Assembly: GCA_964621345.1 (NCBI GenBank)
Contig: CAZUON010000038.1
Span: forward strand, 1 to 34,867
DNA from: Glaciecola sp964621345
GTDB lineage: Bacteria; Pseudomonadota; Gammaproteobacteria; Enterobacterales; Alteromonadaceae
Length of the DNA: 34,867 nucleotides
Direction of reading: 5' to 3'
Below are positions 6,978-15,541 of this stretch, one piece after another. The translations under genes were made by a program, and so were the position numbers. The stretch's first letter is position 1. The number at the start of each line of letters is the position of its first letter. The notes under the pieces were generated by a model. That model did not search any database, was not told the DNA's origin, and saw nothing but the letters and a program-made list of their open reading frames with translations.

Positions 6978-7942
6978 GGCAATAACTCACTCATGGTTGT
7001 GCTGTTGTATACCGACATGATTTTGTCGGCGTATTTGGGGTCTGTGGCATACCCTGCACGCTGAAGCTCAGTAAAATACTCTTTTGGCGCCGCTGTTTTT
7101 TCTAATGCTTGCTGGTAACGAGGATTGGCGCTCACAAAATCTACGTAGTCATGCAAAGATTCAGCAAAATTATCGTAAGTGCGAAAGGCGGCCGTTTGTT
7201 TTTTCGGGAGCTTATTTTCAAATTCCAAGGTGTCTATCATGGTTTTTTTACCATCCCAACGTTTATCTGCTTTTATGCCAAATAAATTGTGTGCGTTGTT
7301 GCCATCCCCTTGGTGAATCATAAATTTTCCCCAACCTGTTTCTACCGCAGCTTGTGCAATAAGTGCTTTAGCTGAAATGCCCAAACGCTCAGCCGCAGCT
7401 TGTGCTTGGGGATACAAAGACTTAATAAATTCTTGGGGTGAGGAAAATGCTGCCTTTTTCGTAGGCCCTTCTTGTATTTGCGCTTGTTGATATGCAACGG
7501 CTTTATTTTGCATATCATTTGAAATCGGAGTTTGCGCTCGCAACTTAGCATTTCGATTTAGCATCGCCAAATTTGCATCGTTACGCACAGCGCTTGCGGG
7601 CATAACCCCATTATTTAAACTCATTTGCTGCACTATTACGTCAGCTAGACCAATACTGCCCTTTGTCGACAAGTCTGTGGCGAGTTGCTGGTCGTGCATG
7701 TCTCGATAAAACTTCACTTGTTCTGAATTAAATGGGCTGTCTTTATCAGCCATTGCGTCTTGGGCTTTGCGCATCGACTTCATCAACATTTGCACAAAAA
7801 TAGCCTCAAATTGCTTGGCCGCTTCCTCAAGCGCCCCTTGGTCGCCTGATTTTGCTGCCGCACGCAAAGTATCGAGGCCGCCGAGGTCGTGTACCGACCT
7901 TGACATCTCTAGTTGTGACTTTGCATTTGACGATAAATCCAT
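6974..7942 (-). CDS. flgJ: FlgJ, rod-cap protein with peptidoglycan hydrolase domain
   Basis: This 322-residue two-domain FlgJ caps the growing rod and cuts peptidoglycan for it. The N-terminal rod-binding domain (about 25-110) contains KQFEAIFVQMLMKSMRKA. The C-terminal glucosaminidase/muramidase-like domain (about 165-320) contains ALIAQAAVETGWGK, with the putative catalytic Glu at 201, and the downstream NLFGIKADKRWDGKK block. Domain order and length match the enterobacterial protein. It lies 50 nt after flgI and overlaps flgK by 4 nt. Confidence 0.96.
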   Translation of the reverse strand: MDLSSNAKSQLEMSRSVHDLGGLDTLRAAAKSGDQGALEEAAKQFEAIFVQMLMKSMRKAQDAMADKDSPFNSEQVKFYRDMHDQQLATDLSTKGSIGLADVIVQQMSLNNGVMPASAVRNDANLAMLNRNAKLRAQTPISNDMQNKAVAYQQAQIQEGPTKKAAFSSPQEFIKSLYPQAQAAAERLGISAKALIAQAAVETGWGKFMIHQGDGNNAHNLFGIKADKRWDGKKTMIDTLEFENKLPKKQTAAFRTYDNFAESLHDYVDFVSANPRYQQALEKTAAPKEYFTELQRAGYATDPKYADKIMSVYNSTTMSELLP

Positions 7943-7992
7943 GACGCTTATCCGTGTATTAGTTAATTAATAATGTGAGTAGACAAGATGAC

Positions 7993-9123
7993 CTATATAA
8001 CAATGAGCTCGCCCTGCAGAGCTCCTGCCTGACGCAAAGCTTCCAAAATGGCCATCAAGTCGCCCGGAGCCGCGCCAATTTCATTTACCGCACGCACCAG
8101 CTGGTCGAGTGTCACACCGGGGTCAAACTTAAACATTCGACTGTCGCCTAAATCCACGTCAATAATAGACTGAGGAACCACCACAGTTTGCCCGCCTGAG
8201 AGCGCATTCGGCTGAGATATTTGTGCGCCTTCTGAAATAGTGACAGTTAATCCGCCATGAGTTATTGCCGCCGGCATCAGGCGTACGTCTTGCCCAATAA
8301 CAATGGTGCCGGTGCGGCTATTTACCACAACCCGGGCTGGCGCAGTGGCCGGTATAAACTCAAAATTTTCGATGGTAGCTAAAAAGCCTACACGCTGAGA
8401 TACATCACGCGGCGCCATTACTTTGACCGAAGCTGCATCCATTGGTGTTGCTATGGCATAGCCGTTTGCTGGGTCTGCGCCTAAGCGCTGATTAATTTTG
8501 TCTGACATGGCTTGGGCGGTGCTAAAATCGGGGCGATGCAAATTAAGCGTTAAGTAATCGTTTTGCATTAACCCAGTTGGTACTGCTCGCTCTACTACCG
8601 CGCCATTGGCAATGGTGCCCACAGTCGGGGTATTACTCACAATACTTGAACCGTCGTTACCTTGAACGCCAAAGCCCGATACCACCAAAGCGCCTTGAGC
8701 AACAGCGTACACTTCGCCGTCTAAACCGCGTAAAAAGGTTTGTAGTAAGGTTCCGCCACGCAAGCTAGCTGCCTCGCCTACCGAAGACACGGTAATATCG
8801 ATGGTTTGCCCGGGTTTTGAAAATGCGGGGAGTTCAGCATGCACGGCAACCGCAGCAACATTTTTAATCTTCGGTTTTACATTGGCATCCAGGCTTATCC
8901 CAAAGTTCGTTAACATGGTACGAAAGGACTGCTCGGTAAATGGGCTAGTTTCGCCGGTTCCAGGCAGGCCAACTACCAAACCATAACCGACTAACTGATT
9001 GCTACGCACACCTTGCACACTGGCTAAGTCTTTGATGCGCTGTGCGCTAAAGGCAGGTGCGACGGAGCTTGCTGATAAAAAGAAGGCTAAGGCCCATGTC
9101 TGTACTACCGTAAATCGACTCAT
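7993..9123 (-). CDS. flgI: Flagellar P-ring protein FlgI
   Basis: FlgI forms the periplasmic P-ring around the rod. I chose the ATG at 9123, which overlaps the flgH stop as ATGA and has GGTGG upstream. An in-frame ATG at 9135 has no ribosome-binding site. The product is then 376 residues with a Sec signal peptide ending near APAFSA. The mature part begins QRIKDLASVQGVRSNQLVGY, the family signature, and the C-terminus GDLMAILEALRQAGALQGEL is also typical. FlgA, encoded at 16618-17325, is its usual assembly chaperone. Confidence 0.96.
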   Translation of the reverse strand: MSRFTVVQTWALAFFLSASSVAPAFSAQRIKDLASVQGVRSNQLVGYGLVVGLPGTGETSPFTEQSFRTMLTNFGISLDANVKPKIKNVAAVAVHAELPAFSKPGQTIDITVSSVGEAASLRGGTLLQTFLRGLDGEVYAVAQGALVVSGFGVQGNDGSSIVSNTPTVGTIANGAVVERAVPTGLMQNDYLTLNLHRPDFSTAQAMSDKINQRLGADPANGYAIATPMDAASVKVMAPRDVSQRVGFLATIENFEFIPATAPARVVVNSRTGTIVIGQDVRLMPAAITHGGLTVTISEGAQISQPNALSGGQTVVVPQSIIDVDLGDSRMFKFDPGVTLDQLVRAVNEIGAAPGDLMAILEALRQAGALQGELIVI

Positions 9124-9806
9124 AGAGGCCACCATTTAGAAGAGAAAAACTGTGTTAACCAACCCTTTTCTTGAGCACGTGCAAAACTGCCTGTACCGCT
9201 ATATTGAATGCGAGCGTTGGCGATTTTGGTCGACTGAATTTCGTTGGTTGGCGTAATATCCGCAGGGCGTATCACACCTGTTAAACGGATATACTCATCG
9301 CCGTTATTAAGCGTTAACCACTTTTCGCCGCGAATAATAAGATTTTGATTGGGTAAAACGTCAACGACGGTTACCGAAATATTACCCTGTAAACTATTGC
9401 TCTGACTCGCTTGTGAGTCACCGGTAAATTCGTTCGATGAATCAAGTCCGAACTGCACCGACTCGCTACCAATTTGTATGGCGTTTCCGCCTAGTCCAAC
9501 AATGGGCTGTAAGTCAACGTTAGTCTCTTTTGATGAAGAGGTTCCTGCGCTTTTTGTGGCATTGGTATTTTCACTCAGCCTAACGGTAATGATGTCTCCT
9601 ACTCTGCGAGCTTTAACATCAGAATAAAGGCTGTTAGCCATCGACGCGGTAAATAAGCTGCCATTCTCTGCAATTTGCTCGCGTTTAATCACCGGTACTG
9701 CGGGTGCATAAAACGGGTCGTTCGCCGCGACGGTTTCGGGTGCGGTAGAATTACATGCACTTAGGAAAATCGATGCAATGAGTAAAAATACTGTGTAGAA
9801 CTTCAT
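9120..9806 (-). CDS. flgH: Flagellar L-ring lipoprotein FlgH
   Basis: FlgH is the outer-membrane L-ring lipoprotein. The ATG at 9806 is preferred: AAGAGG lies just upstream, and it places a lipoprotein signal MKFYTVFLLIASIFLSAC with lipidated Cys18 at the very N-terminus. The longer frame from 9854 runs into flgG. The mature protein shows the family pattern DIITVRLSENTNATKSAG (about 70-90) and NLIIRGEKWLTLNNGDEYIR (about 155-175), and ends near RAQEKGWLTQFFSSKWWPL. It is 228 residues, starts 10 nt after flgG and overlaps flgI. Confidence 0.96.
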   Translation of the reverse strand: MKFYTVFLLIASIFLSACNSTAPETVAANDPFYAPAVPVIKREQIAENGSLFTASMANSLYSDVKARRVGDIITVRLSENTNATKSAGTSSSKETNVDLQPIVGLGGNAIQIGSESVQFGLDSSNEFTGDSQASQSNSLQGNISVTVVDVLPNQNLIIRGEKWLTLNNGDEYIRLTGVIRPADITPTNEIQSTKIANARIQYSGTGSFARAQEKGWLTQFFSSKWWPL

Positions 9807-9816
9807 CACAAACCTC

Positions 9817-10605
9817 TTATAACTGCTGAATAACCTGACCAAGCATCTGGTCAACTGATGAAATGACCTTTGAGTTCATTTCATACAATCGCTGACTTTC
9901 AATCAGGTTTACCAACTCTTCGGTTACATTAACATTAGATGTTTCAAGGGTGCCCTGGGCAAGAGTACCCAATCCTTCAAGCCCTGGAACGCCTTGCACA
10001 GGTGCACCTGACACTGCGGTTTCAGCATATAAATTTTGACCTAGCGGCTGCAGACCCGCCGGGTTAATAAAGTCGGCTAAGTTAATTTGCCCTAATACTT
10101 GCGGTTCAGCCTGACCTCTTAATTGCGCTGACACTTCACCGTCTTGTGAAATAGTCACTTGCTGAGCATCTGGCGGCAAGGTTATGACCGGCTGCAACAC
10201 AAAGCCCGCGCCAGGTGTTACCATTTGCCCTTGGTCGTTCAGAGTAAACTGGCCATTACGTGTATATGAAGAGCTGCCGTCGGGCATTTGGATCTCAAAA
10301 AACCCGCGGCCTTGAATCGACATATCTAGCGCGTTTTCGGTAGTTAACAAATTACCTTGGGTATGTGTTTTTTGGGTAGCCACTACTTTTGATCCCGCTC
10401 CTAACATTAAACCAGAGGGTAATTCGGTGTCAGCTGAGCTGCGGCCACCCGGCTGGTTAATGTTTTGATATAACAAATCTTCAAATACCGCTCGGTCTTT
10501 TTTAAAGCCGATAGTACTAGCGTTTGCTAAGTTGTTAGACACCACCGCCACATCGGTTTGTGCCGCGTCGAGTCCTGTTTTACTTATCCATAGAGCTGGA
10601 TGCAT
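9817..10605 (-). CDS. flgG: Distal rod protein FlgG
   Basis: This 262-residue distal rod subunit is almost exactly the usual FlgG length. The N-terminal motif SNNLANASTIGFKKDRAVFE (about 28-47) contains the ANxxTxGFK axial signature. The middle has ALDMSIQGRGFFEIQMPDG. The C-terminus ETSNVNVTEELVNLIESQRL followed by YEMNSKVI is the conserved D0 helix. AAGGTAG precedes the ATG. It follows flgF by 42 nt. Confidence 0.97.
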   Translation of the reverse strand: MHPALWISKTGLDAAQTDVAVVSNNLANASTIGFKKDRAVFEDLLYQNINQPGGRSSADTELPSGLMLGAGSKVVATQKTHTQGNLLTTENALDMSIQGRGFFEIQMPDGSSSYTRNGQFTLNDQGQMVTPGAGFVLQPVITLPPDAQQVTISQDGEVSAQLRGQAEPQVLGQINLADFINPAGLQPLGQNLYAETAVSGAPVQGVPGLEGLGTLAQGTLETSNVNVTEELVNLIESQRLYEMNSKVISSVDQMLGQVIQQL

Positions 10606-10647
10606 CTTAACTACCTTAAGCGAAGTATCTTCGCTAATTATTTTCGA

Positions 10648-11391
10648 TTAAATCATTCTTAATAACATGTTGCCGCGCATCGAAAGCTGATCCGCTTTAT
10701 TCATCACTTTGACTTGCATTTCGTAGTGGCGCTGGAGGCTTATCATCTGCACCATTTCTTCTACCGCATTTACATTTGAACCTTCTAACATGCCAGAACG
10801 CACACCTACGGTTATGTCTTGCTCAGAGAAACCGCCTGTTTTTAATTCAAATAGGCCGTCTTCTCTTCGTTTAATTGAGTCTAAGTCTGGATTCACTAAC
10901 TTAAGACGACCCACATCTTCTATCGCGTTTTCAGGCGCACCTTGTAAGCGAGTCGATATTGTCCCGTCTCCAGCAATGGTGACATTTTGAATAGGGACAG
11001 GTAAAAATACAGGGCCATTTTCCCCTAACACTAAGTTGCCTTTAGTATCTTGTAAGGCACCCTCTGCGGTCATGGTAAAGTTGCCATTTCGCGTTAACGC
11101 TTCGCCACCTTCTGGGGTTTGCACTGCAAACCAACCCTCGCCTTGAATGGCAACATCAAGTGGACGGTCAGTTGTAATCATTGCTCCGCCTTCGTAGTTA
11201 TTTGCAGGACTTTCGGTCATGCTAAATACTCGAGACGGCAAACCTTCGCCGTAGGCCGGCATCGCTCTAGCTTGTTCTAACTGAGCTTTAAAACCGTTCG
11301 TTTGGGCATTCGCCAGATTGTTGGCGCGCACAGAGGTAGCGAGTAAATCTTGATTGGCTCCGCTGGCGGCGATGTAGAGTAACTTATCCAT
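10648..11391 (-). CDS. flgF: Proximal rod protein FlgF
   Basis: This 247-residue proximal rod subunit has the N-terminal motif RANNLANAQTNGFKAQLEQA (about 22-42), the core DVAIQGEGWFAVQTPEGGEA (about 83-102) and the C-terminal axial helix containing SNVNAVEEMVQMISLQRHYE. These features and its place between flgE and flgG identify FlgF. AAGG lies 8 nt before the ATG. Unlike the tightly packed genes on either side, it is separated from flgE by 227 nt holding a strong sigma-54 element, so flgF onward can be transcribed independently of flgB-E. Confidence 0.96.
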   Translation of the reverse strand: MDKLLYIAASGANQDLLATSVRANNLANAQTNGFKAQLEQARAMPAYGEGLPSRVFSMTESPANNYEGGAMITTDRPLDVAIQGEGWFAVQTPEGGEALTRNGNFTMTAEGALQDTKGNLVLGENGPVFLPVPIQNVTIAGDGTISTRLQGAPENAIEDVGRLKLVNPDLDSIKRREDGLFELKTGGFSEQDITVGVRSGMLEGSNVNAVEEMVQMISLQRHYEMQVKVMNKADQLSMRGNMLLRMI

Positions 11392-11448
11392 TTTAACTGC
11401 CTTAACATGTCAAAGAATGACGTTATCTGTTAATAAACACCTAGAGTA

Positions 11449-11464
11449 AGCAATTAAAATGCCA
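11449..11464 (-). promoter_or_regulatory. Sigma-54 promoter before flgF
   Basis: Read leftward, TGGCAT-TTTAA-TTGCT is essentially consensus (-24 TGGCAY, -12 TTGCW, correct spacing). The predicted start near 11437 lies about 45 nt before the flgF ATG. It splits the flg cluster into flgB-E and flgF-L transcription units. Confidence 0.85.
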
Positions 11465-11525
11465 ACAGACTTTAAGACAGAAGTTTATCTGCATTACAGA
11501 CAAGCTAGAAAGCAAAAATAATGGA

Positions 11526-11572
11526 TAAAAAAAGGAGGATGGAATGACGTGAGCGTTTAAATCCGCTCACAT
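11526..11572 (-). terminator. Probable terminator after flgE
   Basis: A 7-bp stem, GTGAGCG (11549-11555) and CGCTCAC (11564-11570), lies about 50 nt past the flgE stop. A run of seven U follows only after some 15 nt, so termination may be partial and allow read-through to flgF. Confidence 0.45.
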
Positions 11573-11618
11573 CATAAGGTTAGTTATAACGACGATTATA
11601 TTTTAAGATTGAATACGA

Positions 11619-13004
11619 TTATCGAATATTTAATATTGTCTGATTAAGCTGATTGTTCACTTCAAGGGCTCTGGAGTTAGCCTGGAAGTTTCGTTGCGCA
11701 ATGATCATGTCAATGAGCTCTGTGGTTAAGTTCACATTAGCCTGCTCCAAAGCAGACGAGTTGATATCACCAAAGGTACCGGTGGTTGCTTCACCCGCCA
11801 ATGCCTCTCCCGACAAAATACTCTCTTTCCATGCGGTCCCCGATTGCTGCGTCAAACCTTGTTCATTCGCAAACCTTGCAAGGGCAACACGTACAATTGG
11901 CTCAGAAGTACCATTGGAGAATGTCGCTCTAACCAAGCCATCTGGACCAATATCGATACCGGTTAAACGACCTACTGGCAAGCCATCTTGTTCCAATGAC
12001 GTAACTTCAAAGGCTGATGCAAATTGAGTCGGTTCGTTAGGGTTTGCCCCTAAAGGGTCTAAATTGAAATCGATTGCGATGGTTTGCGTTGCATCAGAGC
12101 CGTTTGCCAAAATTACGCCGCCGAGTGCTTCGGTTACAATTTTTCGGTCAAGCTGTGCAATACCATCTGCCGACTCAATGCCAATAAAATCACCGCCATC
12201 ACTGAACTGTAGTTTTGCGGCGGTTACAGCATTTCCAGTATCAGTGCCAACAGAATTAACCGCGGTGGTTGGGTCTGCATCAGTTCCATCTGAGTTGGCC
12301 ATATCAACTAATACATCGTCAACCGACGCGGCAACATACCATTCGTTGACATTATTGGGATCGTTATCCTTCATAAAGAAATAGGTCATCACGTGGCTAT
12401 CGCCAAGTGAATCATATACGGTAACTGACGTTGCCGCGTTATAAGTAAGTGGGTCTGTGGGGTCAAATGCGGCTGGGTCTTTGACTTGGTCGCCAGCGGG
12501 TAAATTAAATCGTAAATCTACCTCAGAGGTTTTTTGCGGAGAACCTGAAGAGTCTGGTATGCGCACAGGAACCGTTGTACTTAAGGCTACCGATGCCGAT
12601 GTTCCATCTGGATTCACCGGAAACCCTAACAAATTATCACCCGCGGAATTAACCACAAAGTTGTTGCTGTCTAGTTTGAACTGACCGGCTCGGGTAAATG
12701 AAAAGTCTCGTGAGGTGATTTCAGGCACTGTGGCAAAAAAGCCATTGCCGGTAATCGCTAAATCTAAAGAGTTATTTGTAAAGCTCAAGCTTCCTTGAGA
12801 AAATTGCTGCGATACTTCTTGTGTTAACGCACCGTCACCTACTTTGGTTTTACCCGATGCTAAAAGAGAGGCTGCATACACGTCACCAAATTCAGCCCGT
12901 GACTCTTTAAAACCGACTGTATTGACGTTAGCGATGTTATTCGCAGTTGTATCTAAATCTTTTTGTGACGCTGAAACACCACTTAGCGCGATATTAAAAG
13001 ACAT
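11619..13004 (-). CDS. flgE: Flagellar hook protein FlgE
   Basis: FlgE is the hook subunit. The N-terminal motif TANNIANVNTVGFKESRAEF (about 20-39), the central NNSLDLAITGNGFFATVPE stretch and the C-terminal QANVNLTTELIDMIIAQRNF block are the hook/rod family signature. At 461 residues it is moderately longer than E. coli FlgE; the extra length sits in the variable central domain. AGGAG precedes the ATG. It lies 10 nt after flgD, its cap and scaffold protein. Confidence 0.96.
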   Translation of the reverse strand: MSFNIALSGVSASQKDLDTTANNIANVNTVGFKESRAEFGDVYAASLLASGKTKVGDGALTQEVSQQFSQGSLSFTNNSLDLAITGNGFFATVPEITSRDFSFTRAGQFKLDSNNFVVNSAGDNLLGFPVNPDGTSASVALSTTVPVRIPDSSGSPQKTSEVDLRFNLPAGDQVKDPAAFDPTDPLTYNAATSVTVYDSLGDSHVMTYFFMKDNDPNNVNEWYVAASVDDVLVDMANSDGTDADPTTAVNSVGTDTGNAVTAAKLQFSDGGDFIGIESADGIAQLDRKIVTEALGGVILANGSDATQTIAIDFNLDPLGANPNEPTQFASAFEVTSLEQDGLPVGRLTGIDIGPDGLVRATFSNGTSEPIVRVALARFANEQGLTQQSGTAWKESILSGEALAGEATTGTFGDINSSALEQANVNLTTELIDMIIAQRNFQANSRALEVNNQLNQTILNIR

Positions 13005-13014
13005 GTATATTCTC

Positions 13015-13707
13015 CTATGAATTGCCGATTTGTATGACGTCGTCTAGTTTAATACTGACATCACCATCTAAATTAAGTACTACACCCTGACCCGAGCCTG
13101 ATAAGCTCACACTGTCTACGTGGCGGTTAATTGCGGTAGCTAATGCTTGCACCTCGCCAAATACTTCCCCTTGTACTTGCACTGCATAATCGCCAGGTGG
13201 CAAACTATTGCCGCTGTTGTCGGTGCCATCCCAGTTAAACTCAATGTTACCGGCAGGTTGTGTGCCGACTTGCATAGTGCGAACAAGCTCACCCGCTCCG
13301 TTATAAATATTTATTTCAGTGTTTTGTGTGCTTTGCTCACTAATAATGACACCACTGATTGAACTGTCTGCACTGTCTCTGTGACCAATATTGCCGGTCA
13401 CCAGCACTTCTTGACCAATTAAGCCTGAGGCTTGTAATGCTTGGTTAGAGGTCATCGATGCTGCAAAGCTGCTAAATTGCTCATTTAACTGCGAGATCCC
13501 GTCGGCGGTAGTAAATGAGGTCATCTGTGCCACCATTTGATCATTGTTGACAGGTTTAGTGGGATCCTGATTCGCAAGCTGCTCGGTGAGCAAAGCAAAA
13601 AAGTCTTCCTGCTTAAGCGTTTGGTCATCGTCACTGGCTACCTTTACCTGCTCTTCGGTATTCCAGTAAAGATCGCGATTTAAACCCTGCTGTTCTAACA
13701 CATTCAT
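13015..13707 (-). CDS. flgD: Hook assembly scaffold protein FlgD
   Basis: FlgD caps the growing hook and is released once the hook is finished. The 230-residue product has the conserved N-terminal LKQEDFFALLTEQLANQDPT segment (about 31-50) followed by PVNNDQMVAQMTSFTTADGI. A C-terminal Ig-like/FlgD domain (about 85-215) contains NIEFNWDGTDNSGNSLPPGD. AAGAGGA precedes the ATG. It sits between flgC and flgE in the standard order. Confidence 0.96.
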   Translation of the reverse strand: MNVLEQQGLNRDLYWNTEEQVKVASDDDQTLKQEDFFALLTEQLANQDPTKPVNNDQMVAQMTSFTTADGISQLNEQFSSFAASMTSNQALQASGLIGQEVLVTGNIGHRDSADSSISGVIISEQSTQNTEINIYNGAGELVRTMQVGTQPAGNIEFNWDGTDNSGNSLPPGDYAVQVQGEVFGEVQALATAINRHVDSVSLSGSGQGVVLNLDGDVSIKLDDVIQIGNS

Positions 13708-13758
13708 GAAAATATCCTCTTAAAGACAGTGACGCTAAACGCGCCTAACTGACCCAGC

Positions 13759-14181
13759 CTACTGGCCTTGACCAAGTTGTAACACTCGGCGAAAAATACG
13801 TTTTGTGGTATCTGCTACCTGAACATTTGTTTCATAAGCTTTTGAAGCTGACATCATGTTTGCCATTTCTTCAACGATGTTTACATTCGACTTATAGATG
13901 TAGCCGTTTTCGTCTGCCATCGGATTTCCTGGGGCATATTCGATTTGCAGCGGCTTGTCACTTTCAACAATCCCTTTTACCTCTACTCCTACACCCTTTG
14001 ATTGATCAGCTGAAGCTTTATCAAGCGCAGCGGCAAATACAGGGTGGCGTGCACGATAAGTATCTTCATAACTGCTCGATACACTGTTTGCGTTGGCAAT
14101 ATTACTGGCAGTGGTATTTAGGCGGACATTTTCAGCCGACATACCCGTACTTGAGATATTCATTACATTAAACAAGCTCAT
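13759..14181 (-). CDS. flgC: Proximal rod protein FlgC
   Basis: This 140-residue rod subunit has N-terminal LNTTASNIANANSVSSSYED (about 21-40) and a C-terminal SNVNIVEEMANMMSASKAYE helix, both FlgC hallmarks. Its ATG overlaps the flgB stop by 1 nt (TAATG), so translation is coupled. Confidence 0.96.
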   Translation of the reverse strand: MSLFNVMNISSTGMSAENVRLNTTASNIANANSVSSSYEDTYRARHPVFAAALDKASADQSKGVGVEVKGIVESDKPLQIEYAPGNPMADENGYIYKSNVNIVEEMANMMSASKAYETNVQVADTTKRIFRRVLQLGQGQ

Positions 14182-14600
14182 TATTGACCTCCGCTGCTAA
14201 TGGCTTTTTTCATGCCGCTAAATTTACCGTTTAATAACATTAAGCTTGCCTCGTAGCGCATTCCGTTTTCAAGGAAGGCATTTCTCTCAACCTGAACATC
14301 AACCGTGTTTGCATCACCAGTATCTGCTTGGTCAGGTATTCGGTAATGAATATCAAAATTATGTTTTGATGTGCCCGCAATATGTTTTTCACTTGTACGC
14401 ACCAAAGCTGATGGGCCTGCTTGAGAGCTGTTTGCTCCCTGCATGGCACTGTTCATTGCCGTTCTAAAATCAATGTCTTTTGCTTTGTACCCTGGGGTAT
14501 TTGCGTTTGCTAAATTGCCCGCAATGACCTCCATCTTGTCGGCGCGTACTTTCAGCGCGTTATGATGAAATCCTGCTAAGCGGTCTAAATTAATGGCCAT
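14181..14600 (-). CDS. flgB: Proximal rod protein FlgB
   Basis: This 139-residue rod subunit is the first gene of the axial operon. The motif GNLANANTPGYKAKDIDF (about 28-45) and a C-terminal RNAFLENGMRYEASLMLLNG block identify FlgB. The upstream 98-nt gap to cheR holds a consensus sigma-54 promoter, and TAGGT lies about 9 nt before the ATG. Confidence 0.96.
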   Translation of the reverse strand: MAINLDRLAGFHHNALKVRADKMEVIAGNLANANTPGYKAKDIDFRTAMNSAMQGANSSQAGPSALVRTSEKHIAGTSKHNFDIHYRIPDQADTGDANTVDVQVERNAFLENGMRYEASLMLLNGKFSGMKKAISSGGQ

Positions 14601-14636
14601 AAATTAGTACCTAAACGTTTGTCTTGTTCAGGATTT

Positions 14637-14652
14637 AGCAATTGCTATGCCA
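14637..14652 (-). promoter_or_regulatory. Sigma-54 promoter of the flgB operon
   Basis: Read leftward, TGGCAT-AGCAA-TTGCT is a near-perfect -24/-12 element. The predicted start near 14625 gives a 25-nt leader to flgB. This fits a class III gene activated by an FlrC-type enhancer-binding protein. Confidence 0.88.
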
Positions 14653-14698
14653 AGTAAAAAAGAAAGGGAGATTTTATGGGGATGTTCTAAGGTTGAGT

Positions 14699-15541
14699 CT
14701 AGCTGCGCTTGCTGTAGTAAAGGCCGCGCTGGCATTTTTCCATTTTCAAATGTTGCTCAGCGCCGTTAATAGACTCGGCGGCACCTAACATCAGACTGCC
14801 ATGGGATGGCAATAAAGCGGTAAGTTTTTGCAGTATGCTTGCCTTATTCTGAGCATCAAAGTAAATCAGCACGTTACGGCAAAAAATCACATCAAATTTA
14901 CCCAATGAATAAAAACTATCGAGCAGGTTAATCTGCTTAAAGCGCACTAGTGACTGGATATTTGGTTTTACTCGTAGTCGGTTTCCATCTGAGCGGCAAA
15001 AGTATTTTTCTTGCATAACAGAAGGTAAACCGCGAGCAATGGCAAGCTCATCATAAATGCCGTCTTGCGCAAAACTAAGGACTTTTTTGGAGATATCAGA
15101 CGCCATAATTTCAACACCTTGATGAAAAGCGCCCGGATGTTGGCGCTGATATTCGCTGATAATCATTGCAATGGAGTAAGGCTCCTGTCCATAAGAACAA
15201 GCGCTGCTCCAAATTCGCAGCTTACTCTGAGATTTAGCTAAAGCCGGTAACAGTTCATCGCTTAATATATGGTAAGGATATTCGTCTCGAAACCAGAAGG
15301 TTTCATTCGTGGTCATAGACTCCAGCGCACGCTCGGTTAACACAGTATTTTGTTCAGAGACTACCATTTCTATAAAGGCATTAATGTCAGTCGATGAAAA
15401 CTCGCGCATTACCAGAGTTAAACGACTATTAACCAAATACTGCTTGTTGGCCCCTAAAGTAATGCCAAGTCGCTGAGATAAAAAGCGAGAAAAGCGATCG
15501 TAGCTCTTGTCGCTTACATTGTTTATCGCAGCTAATGTCAC
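14699..15541 (-). CDS. cheR: Chemotaxis protein methyltransferase CheR
   Basis: CheR methylates glutamates of chemoreceptors using S-adenosylmethionine. The 280-residue product has the N-terminal CheR alpha domain (about 10-80, ending near the MTTNETFWFRDEYPYHIL motif). The SAM-binding domain carries WSSACSYGQEPYSIAMII and DVIFCRNVLIYFD. The usual GEEPYS is GQEPYS here, a mild variant. The start is a GTG immediately after the cheV stop (TAAGTG), with AAAGGC upstream. It forms an operon with cheV. Confidence 0.95.
   Translation of the reverse strand: MTLAAINNVSDKSYDRFSRFLSQRLGITLGANKQYLVNSRLTLVMREFSSTDINAFIEMVVSEQNTVLTERALESMTTNETFWFRDEYPYHILSDELLPALAKSQSKLRIWSSACSYGQEPYSIAMIISEYQRQHPGAFHQGVEIMASDISKKVLSFAQDGIYDELAIARGLPSVMQEKYFCRSDGNRLRVKPNIQSLVRFKQINLLDSFYSLGKFDVIFCRNVLIYFDAQNKASILQKLTALLPSHGSLMLGAAESINGAEQHLKMEKCQRGLYYSKRS

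Noticed and set aside
9123..9135. Upstream ATG at 9135 as the flgI start
   Set aside because: No ribosome-binding site, whereas the ATG at 9123 overlaps the flgH stop as ATGA and gives a compact signal peptide.
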